Assembly (NCBI RefSeq): GCF_001941945.1
Contig: NZ_CP015583.1
Coordinates: forward strand, 2,921,501-2,985,500
Direction of reading: 5' to 3'
DNA from: Roseomonas gilardii
GTDB taxonomy: Bacteria > Pseudomonadota > Alphaproteobacteria > Acetobacterales > Acetobacteraceae
Length of the DNA: 64,000 nucleotides
Shown: positions 59,247-64,000 of the stretch, piece after piece
Layout: every line of letters begins with the position of its first letter
Numbering within the stretch: the first letter of the stretch is position 1
Translations under genes and position numbers: made by a program
Notes under the pieces: model-generated
What the model was told of the DNA's origin: nothing
Database searches by the model: none
What the model saw: only the letters and a program-made list of their open reading frames with translations

Positions 59247-60328
59247 CAGCGCGTGGCCGCCGTCATCACCTCGCGCCGCCAGCGCTGGTTCCAGTTGTCG
59301 CGCAGCTTCACCGCCTCCAGCCAGTCCACCGGCACGATGCGGCTGCGGTATTCCGGCGCCAGGGCGGTGCGGCCGATCGCCTTGGCGTCCTTCTGCGCCT
59401 GCGCGTTGGTCGGGCCATAGAACATGCGGTCGGTGAAGGCCGCCTGCGGCGCGGCGGAGAGAGCGTGGCTGACGAAGGCCATGGCCTGCTCCCGGTGCTT
59501 CGCCCCCTTCACGATGTTGATCGTGTTGATCTGGAAGGCCGTGCCCTCCTCGGGGATCACCGCGCCCAGCCTGCCGTTGCTCTGGTCGTGATAGAGCTGC
59601 GAGCGCGCGTTCCAGCCGGTGCCGTATTCGATCTGTCCGCTCAGCACCATGGAATAGGCATCCGGGCTCGGCTGGAAGGTCTGCACGTTCGGCACGATCT
59701 GCTTCAGCAGCGGGATGGCGGCGCCGATGTTCTTCCAGTCGCCCGAGGCGCTCTGCGCGAGGATGGCGGTCAGCGCCATGCCCTGGATGTCCGGCGGCGC
59801 GCTGAGCGAGGACTTGCCCTTCGCCTCCGGCCGGGCGAGGTCCATCCATCGCGTCGGGGCGGGCTTCACCTTGCCGGCATCGTAGATCAGCGTGAGATGG
59901 TCGTAGGTCACCGCCGGGCCGCAGCCATTGCCCGCCTTGCGGGCCTGCTCGTCCAGCTCGTTCAGCACCGGCAAGGCCTCCGGCGTCAGCGGCTCCACCA
60001 GACCCTCGGCGCAGGCCGCGGCGGCGGTGCTCGCATCCATGATCACCACATCCACCTGCGGGTCTGCTTTCTGCGCCCGCAAAGTGCCCAGCATCTGGGC
60101 GGAACCGCCCAGGCCGGGATCGGTATACTGAACCGCCACCCCGCTCGCCTGGGAGAAGGGCTGGATCACCACCTGGGAATAATTGTCCTTGAAGACTCCG
60201 GAATAGGCGAGGAGCACCATCTCGCCACCCGGCTTCGCGGTGCCCTGCGCCCGGGCCGCGGGGGAGACCGCCAGAGCCGACAGGCAGAGCGCGAGGGTCA
60301 GTCTGGAACTCGAACCGGGCAGGCGCAT
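59246..60328 (-). CDS. ABC transporter periplasmic substrate-binding protein (PotD-like)
   Basis: A 360-residue extracellular solute-binding protein, first gene of a five-gene operon. The signal peptide LTLALCLSALAVSPAARA (about 10-27) is cut before QGT. The mature protein opens GGEMVLLAYSGVFKDNYSQV and has VDVVIMDASTAAAACAEG, as in PotD-like and 2-aminoethylphosphonate-like binding proteins. GGAG lies seven bases before the ATG at 60328. The ligand is unknown; the downstream RraA-like enzyme hints at an organic acid. Confidence 0.9.
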
Positions 60329-60479
60329 GGGCTTCTCCAGGGAATCCGCGTCGTGGTCTGCGGGGGACGCCTGCAAGCATCGGACCACGGGCGGGATGCG
60401 CAACCCCATCGTCTCGCAACTGCGTCGGTGCCGGTATACAGGGCGGCTATATAGGGCGACCGTTCCGGAGCGGCGCCCG

Positions 60480-61226
60480 CTATCCCCAGAGCGGCAGGCC
60501 GATCGCCGCCGCCAGGGCGATCAGCGCGAAGCAGATCCGCCGGAACAGGGTCTCGCTCGCCCGGCCGAACAGGCGGCTGCCGCACCACAAGCCCAGCGCG
60601 TAGCCCGGCGCCATCAGCGCCGCCAGCACCAGCACCTGCCCCGTCAGCAGCCCGGCGAACAGATAGACCATCATGCTGATCACCCCACTGGTGGCGAAGA
60701 AAAGCACGATGTTCGCCCGCACCTTCGCGGCGGGGATCGCACCGCCGAGCCAGTAGGCCACCACCGGCGGCCCGCCCATCTGCGCCAGGCCGGAGAAGAG
60801 CCCCGAGCCGGCACCGACCGCGAGCGAGAGCGGCAGGGCCGGGCGCCCGTGATAGCGCCAGCCGGAGGCCAGCAGCCCCAGCATCGCCACCGCCAAGGCG
60901 CACATGCCCCAGCGCATCGCCACCGGGTCCATCCGCAGCAGCAGCCAGGCCCCCACGGGAGTCCCGAGCAGCGCCCCGGCGGTCAGGCAGGCGACCTCCC
61001 GCCGCGCCGCCGCGCGCCAGGCGGCGGGGACCAGGGGGAAGGCCGTGGCATTGTCCACCAGCACCAGCAGCGGCGCGGCCAGCCTCGGCTCCAGCACCGC
61101 ACTGGCCAGCGGGACGAAGATCAGCGCCGAGCCGAAGCCGGAGAAGCCGCGCGCCAGCCCGGCCAGCGCGGCGGCGAGGAGCGTGGCCACCAGGGGCAGG
61201 GCGGCAGGCAGGTCAGGCGTGATCAA
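60480..61226 (-). CDS. TSUP family membrane protein (TauE/SafE)
   Basis: A 248-residue inner-membrane protein with about eight helices and two internally related halves. It starts LLAAALAGLARGFSGFGSAL (about 17-36), the family's first repeat, and has AVGAGSGLFSGLAQMGGPPV (about 136-155) as the second. Relatives export sulfite, sulfoacetate or similar anions, or take up sulfur compounds. It ends 151 bases before the binding-protein gene on the same strand and is probably separate from that operon. Confidence 0.9.
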   Translation of the reverse strand: MITPDLPAALPLVATLLAAALAGLARGFSGFGSALIFVPLASAVLEPRLAAPLLVLVDNATAFPLVPAAWRAAARREVACLTAGALLGTPVGAWLLLRMDPVAMRWGMCALAVAMLGLLASGWRYHGRPALPLSLAVGAGSGLFSGLAQMGGPPVVAYWLGGAIPAAKVRANIVLFFATSGVISMMVYLFAGLLTGQVLVLAALMAPGYALGLWCGSRLFGRASETLFRRICFALIALAAAIGLPLWG

Positions 61227-61281
61227 AGGGCCATTCCAGTCCGGCCGGCGGTGTGGACACGGCGCGTTGGCGGAGAGCGGA

Positions 61282-61354
61282 TGGGCCGGGCAGGAATCGA
61301 ACCCGCAACCAAGCCGTTATGAGCGGCCAGCTCTAACCGTTGAGCTACCGGCCC
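61282..61354 (-). tRNA. tRNA-Ile2 (anticodon CAU)
   Basis: Read on the minus strand, 73 nt fold as a cloverleaf. The acceptor stem is GGGCCGG/CCGGCCC, perfect, with discriminator A. The D-arm is AGCTCAACGGTTAGAGC. The anticodon stem GGCCG/CGGCT encloses loop CTCATAA with anticodon CAT, and the T-arm is GCGGG-TTCGATT-CCTGC. The CTTGG variable region resembles bacterial tRNA-Ile2, whose C34 is changed to lysidine by TilS to read AUA, rather than elongator Met. CCA is not encoded. An elongator tRNA-Met is the alternative. Confidence 0.92.
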
Positions 61355-61368
61355 TCCGCGGGGCCGGT

Positions 61369-62655
61369 TTAAGGGCCCCGCGGCGGCTCGGCAAGGAAGG
61401 CCCGGATCGCATCCGCTGCCTCGGGGATGCCCGCCAGCCACTCGCCATGCCCCTGTGGGCCACCGAGCGCCACCAGCCGCACCGGCCGGCCCAGCCCTTT
61501 CAGCACGCCCTCCAGCTCCCGCGCATACTCGATCGGGAAGAGCCGGTCCCGTTCCGCCGGCACCAGCAGCCAGGACGCCTTGCCCTGCGACAGCGCCGCC
61601 CGCGTGTCGGGGTATTCGTTCAGGAAGAGCTGCATCGCCCGGGTCAGGTAGAGAAAGGAGTTGGCGTCCGCGAGCTTCGCCCGCCCCGCGGCGATCTCGG
61701 TCAGGTAGGGATCGACCGCCACCGTGTCGGTCATCCTGCGCGCCGGGTCCTGCCCCTCCGCCGCCCGCCCGTCGAAGCGCGACAGCGCCGCCCGGTCCTG
61801 GGTCTGCAGCGTGATGATCCGCAGCGCGTCGGTCAGCCCGCGCATCGGCGGCTCCCGCCCCTGGGCGTAGTAGTCGCCGTTGCGCCAGTTGGGGTCGGCC
61901 CGGATCGGCGCCTCCCAGACCTCCATCCAGGCCTGCAGCCAGGCATCCATCCGGCCGACCGGCATCACGGGCATCACGCGGTCCACCAGGGCAGGATAGG
62001 CCGCCGCCCATTCGATAGCCTGCATCGCTCCCATCGAGGGCCCGGCCACCAGCGCCAGCCGCTTCACCCCCAGGCTGTCCAGAAGCCCCTTCTGCACCTC
62101 CACGAAGTCGCGGATCGACAGCACCGGGAAGCTCATCCCATAGGGCCGGCCGGTGGAGGGATCGACGCTGGCGGGCCCGGTGCTGGTGGTGCGGCTTTCC
62201 CGCACATAGAGATTGGCCGGCGTGTCGCTCGCCACCACGAAGAAGCGGTTGGTGTCGATCGGCTTTCCCGGCCCGATGATCGCGTCCCACCAGCCCAGCG
62301 GGCCGTTCGCGTCGTTGCGGCCAAAGGCCTGGCCATTGGCGACGAAGGGATGGGTGATCAGCACGGCATTGCCGCCCGCCGCATTCAGCGTGCCCGCGGT
62401 CTGGTAGCCGATGCGCATCCGCCCGACCGTGGCGCCGCCGCGCGTGGAAAAGCCTGAGATCTCGAAGGTCTTCTTCTCCACCAGCGCGAGCTCGCCCGCC
62501 GGGTCGGAGGGATTCTGGCCCGAACTCTGGCCCGAACTCTGGCCCGGATTCTGGCCCGAATTCTGGGCAGGCCCCTGAGCCTGGGCGGGCAGGATGCCGC
62601 GGAGCGAGGCGGCGAGACCGAGGAGAAGAGGGGGCAACATGCGGCGCGGCGTCAT
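61369..62655 (-). CDS. Secreted alpha/beta hydrolase, MetX (homoserine acetyltransferase)-like
   Basis: A 428-residue protein with a signal peptide (LLLGLAASLRGILPAQA, about 10-26) and then a tetrapeptide-repeat linker. The alpha/beta-hydrolase domain is of the homoserine O-acetyltransferase type. It has ASDTPANLYVRES, the nucleophile motif GPSMGAMQAIEW, the acid within ERDRLFP and His in GPQGHGEW, making a Ser-Asp-His triad. True MetX is cytoplasmic, so this exported relative is probably an esterase or hydrolase. The linker is coded by five 12-bp repeats. AGGA lies seven bases before the ATG at 62655. The stop lies 14 bases upstream of the tRNA gene's 5' end on the map. Confidence 0.85.
   Translation of the reverse strand: MTPRRMLPPLLLGLAASLRGILPAQAQGPAQNSGQNPGQSSGQSSGQNPSDPAGELALVEKKTFEISGFSTRGGATVGRMRIGYQTAGTLNAAGGNAVLITHPFVANGQAFGRNDANGPLGWWDAIIGPGKPIDTNRFFVVASDTPANLYVRESRTTSTGPASVDPSTGRPYGMSFPVLSIRDFVEVQKGLLDSLGVKRLALVAGPSMGAMQAIEWAAAYPALVDRVMPVMPVGRMDAWLQAWMEVWEAPIRADPNWRNGDYYAQGREPPMRGLTDALRIITLQTQDRAALSRFDGRAAEGQDPARRMTDTVAVDPYLTEIAAGRAKLADANSFLYLTRAMQLFLNEYPDTRAALSQGKASWLLVPAERDRLFPIEYARELEGVLKGLGRPVRLVALGGPQGHGEWLAGIPEAADAIRAFLAEPPRGP
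62511..62570 (-). repeat. Five 12-bp tandem repeats in the hydrolase gene
   Basis: Units of the form (A/G)A(C/T)TCTGGCCCG follow one another from 62511 to 62570, the fifth diverged. They encode QN(S/P)G or QSSG tetrapeptides between the signal peptide and the catalytic domain. Confidence 0.9.
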
Positions 62656-62853
62656 GACGATTCCTGGATCGCGCGTTCTGGGCGGCGATGCTGCCGCCGC
62701 CCCCTTCCCCGCGCAAGCCGCCCGCCGCCGCAATGCGGGTGGCTCGCCAGCCTGTGCGGTGGCGAAACCGGCCCATTGCTGCTAGGGGGGCGGAGACGGC
62801 GGGCCGGGATCATCCCAGGCCGCCTCTTGGCTCCATTCCTCGGCAGGACCCGC

Positions 62854-63384
62854 ATGAACGCCAGCAAGATCCCGACCGGCAAGGCACCGCCGCACGACAT
62901 CAACGTGGTGGTGGAGATCCCGCCGGGCTCGCAGGTGAAGTACGAGCTGGACAAGGACAGCGGCGCCATCGTGGTGGACCGCTTCCTGTTCACGCCCATG
63001 GCCTATCCGGCTGCCTATGGCTTCATCCCCGGCACCGTCGCCGATGACGGCGACCCGACCGACGTGCTGGTGCTGACCCCCGCCCCGGTGGTGCCCGGCG
63101 CCACCATCCGCGTGCGCCCGATCGGCGTGCTGCTGATGGAGGACGAGGCAGGCCAGGACGAGAAGCTGGTCGCCGTGCCGCACGACAAGATCACCACGCT
63201 CTTCACCGAAGTCCAGACGGTGGACGACCTGCCCGCCCTGCTGCGCCAGCAGATCGAGCACTTCTTCACCCGCTACAAGGACCTGGAGCCCGGCAAGTGG
63301 GTGAAGGTCACCGGCTGGGGCACCAAGGAGCAGGCCCTGGCGCTGGTCGAGCGCGGCATCGCCGCCGCCGGCGAGGGCAAGTAG
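62854..63384 (+). CDS. ppa: Inorganic pyrophosphatase
   Basis: A 176-residue family I (soluble) pyrophosphatase that hydrolyses PPi to drive biosynthesis. It opens DINVVVEIPPGSQVKYELDK (about 15-34), and the signature DDGDPTDVLVL (about 64-74) supplies the Mg-binding Asp residues; KDLEPGKWVKV follows near 147-157. The ATG at 62854 is preceded by AGGA six bases upstream, and the frame upstream of it is non-family. The length fits the hexameric bacterial type. A UUCG-loop hairpin follows. Confidence 0.97.
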   Translation: MNASKIPTGKAPPHDINVVVEIPPGSQVKYELDKDSGAIVVDRFLFTPMAYPAAYGFIPGTVADDGDPTDVLVLTPAPVVPGATIRVRPIGVLLMEDEAGQDEKLVAVPHDKITTLFTEVQTVDDLPALLRQQIEHFFTRYKDLEPGKWVKVTGWGTKEQALALVERGIAAAGEGK

Positions 63385-63405
63385 CCCAGGCCTTCCGGCC
63401 CAAAA

Positions 63406-63431
63406 TGGGGGAGAGGTTCGCTTCTCCCCCA
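63406..63431. terminator. UUCG-tetraloop hairpin after ppa
   Basis: TGGGGGAGAGG pairs with CTTCTCCCCCA (11 pairs, one G-T) closed by a TTCG loop, 21 bases after the ppa stop. It stands between convergent genes. No T run follows, but AAAA precedes it, which would give U residues on the minus strand. Confidence 0.7.
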
Positions 63432-63463
63432 CAGGGACCGTCCGCTGGGCGCGGCGGCGACCC

Positions 63464-64000
63464 TCAGACCTCGCCGCGCGACATCCGGTTCGCCAGATGC
63501 TCCGCTTGGCGTATCGCCAGCGCCACGATGGTCAGCGACGGGTTGCAGGCCGCACCGCTGGCGAACTGGCTGCCATCCGAGACATACAGGTTCGGCAGGT
63601 CGTGCGCCTTGCCGTTCCGGTCCACCACGCCGTCGCGCGGCTTCTCGCTCATCCGGTTGGTGCCCATGTTGTGGGTGGAGGGATAGGCGGTGGTGTGGAA
63701 CACCCGCGTCGCCCCCACCGCGTCATAGATCGCGCTGCCCTGGCGGTAGCCATGCTCGCGCATCGCGATGTCGTTGGCATGGTCGTCGAAGTTCACCCGC
63801 GCCACCGGCAGCCCGTGCCTGTCCTTTGCCTTGGGGTCCAGCGTGATGCGGTTGGTCTCCTGCGGCATGTCCTCCCCCACGATCCACATTCCCGCCATCC
63901 GGTCATAGCCGTCCAGCGCCGAGGTGAAGCCACGCCCCCAGCCGCCGGGGTCGAGGAAGGCCGCCATGAAGGGCACGCCGAGGGAGAGCGTCTCCATCTC
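63464..64000 (-). CDS. GMC-family oxidoreductase, C-terminal part (cut by window edge)
   Basis: The visible 178 C-terminal residues match the C-terminal domain of FAD-dependent glucose-methanol-choline oxidoreductases. HTTAYPSTHNMGTNRMSEKP holds the catalytic-region His, followed by VVDRNGKAHDLPNLYVSDGS and CNPSLTIVALAIRQAEHLA, where the Asn-Pro and the preceding Asp-Gly are conserved. The frame remains open at base 64000, so the N-terminal FAD-binding part lies outside. The pattern with GTNRM resembles gluconate/choline-type dehydrogenases that work with a cytochrome subunit. The substrate is unknown. Confidence 0.88.
   Translation of the reverse strand, partial: EMETLSLGVPFMAAFLDPGGWGRGFTSALDGYDRMAGMWIVGEDMPQETNRITLDPKAKDRHGLPVARVNFDDHANDIAMREHGYRQGSAIYDAVGATRVFHTTAYPSTHNMGTNRMSEKPRDGVVDRNGKAHDLPNLYVSDGSQFASGAACNPSLTIVALAIRQAEHLANRMSRGEV

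Noticed and set aside
61282-61354. Elongator tRNA-Met
   Set aside because: The anticodon is CAU, but the acceptor stem and the CTTGG variable region fit tRNA-Ile2 better. TilS modification cannot be seen from DNA, so Met is retained only as an alternative.

Overview
The window is a chromosomal segment of a very GC-rich alphaproteobacterium. By gene order and protein character it is probably from the Acetobacteraceae, near Roseomonas; this is an inference from content, not a database match. Supporting points are a class A RNase P RNA placed directly before mraZ, an unbroken dcw cluster ending in ftsZ followed by lpxC, bamD, recN and ligA, an MurE with the DNPR motif of meso-DAP enzymes, and Ala/Pro-rich extensions on several division proteins. 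I see no phage, IS element, integrase, CRISPR array or plasmid backbone.

Layout. 1-3.6 kb: start of a hydantoinase/5-oxoprolinase gene (cut by the window edge), a divergent glutathione S-transferase, and a coupled pair encoding a DjlA-like co-chaperone and an AmpD-like amidase. 3.6-4.05 kb: rnpB. 4.4-23.6 kb: the dcw cluster mraZ-rsmH-ftsL-ftsI-murE-murF-mraY-murD-ftsW-murG-murC-murB-ddl-ftsQ-ftsA-ftsZ, all on the plus strand. Ten of its fifteen junctions are 4-nt ATGA/GTGA overlaps, and a 13-bp-stem terminator closes it. 23.8-31.8 kb: lpxC, bamD, recN, a Yellow-like secreted protein, ligA. Together these first 32 kb make the peptidoglycan precursor, assemble the divisome, start lipid A synthesis and fold outer-membrane proteins.

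31.8-43.4 kb is a looser region: a Tat-exported M20 amidohydrolase, an unrecognised polytopic membrane protein, a DUF1269 protein, an MHS-type MFS transporter, a LysE exporter, a SulP transporter, an Xaa-Pro aminopeptidase and a DUF1127 protein. 43.5-47.2 kb holds a coupled minus-strand operon (secreted pentapeptide-repeat protein, UvrD/PcrA helicase, PrmA). 47.2-54.9 kb holds purC, metF, mlaA, mlaC, a small lipoprotein, a GNAT acetyltransferase, ettA and an HNH protein. 55-60.3 kb holds a secreted repeat protein and a five-gene operon (periplasmic binding protein, ATPase, two permeases, RraA-like protein). 60.4-64 kb holds a TSUP permease, tRNA-Ile2(CAU), a secreted MetX-like hydrolase, inorganic pyrophosphatase and the 3' end of a GMC oxidoreductase gene.

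Nothing here demands a new biological system. The most interesting unexplained signals are non-coding: a dispersed hairpin repeat present three times between genes, a long imperfect inverted repeat between mlaA and mlaC, a Fur-box-like site before an unknown membrane protein, operator-like palindromes before purC and the MFS gene, and an AT-rich repeat patch near 39 kb. Coding oddities are an RraA-like protein lacking the family's Arg of the Arg-Asp pair, a very long FtsL, and an exported pentapeptide-repeat protein translationally coupled to a DNA helicase.
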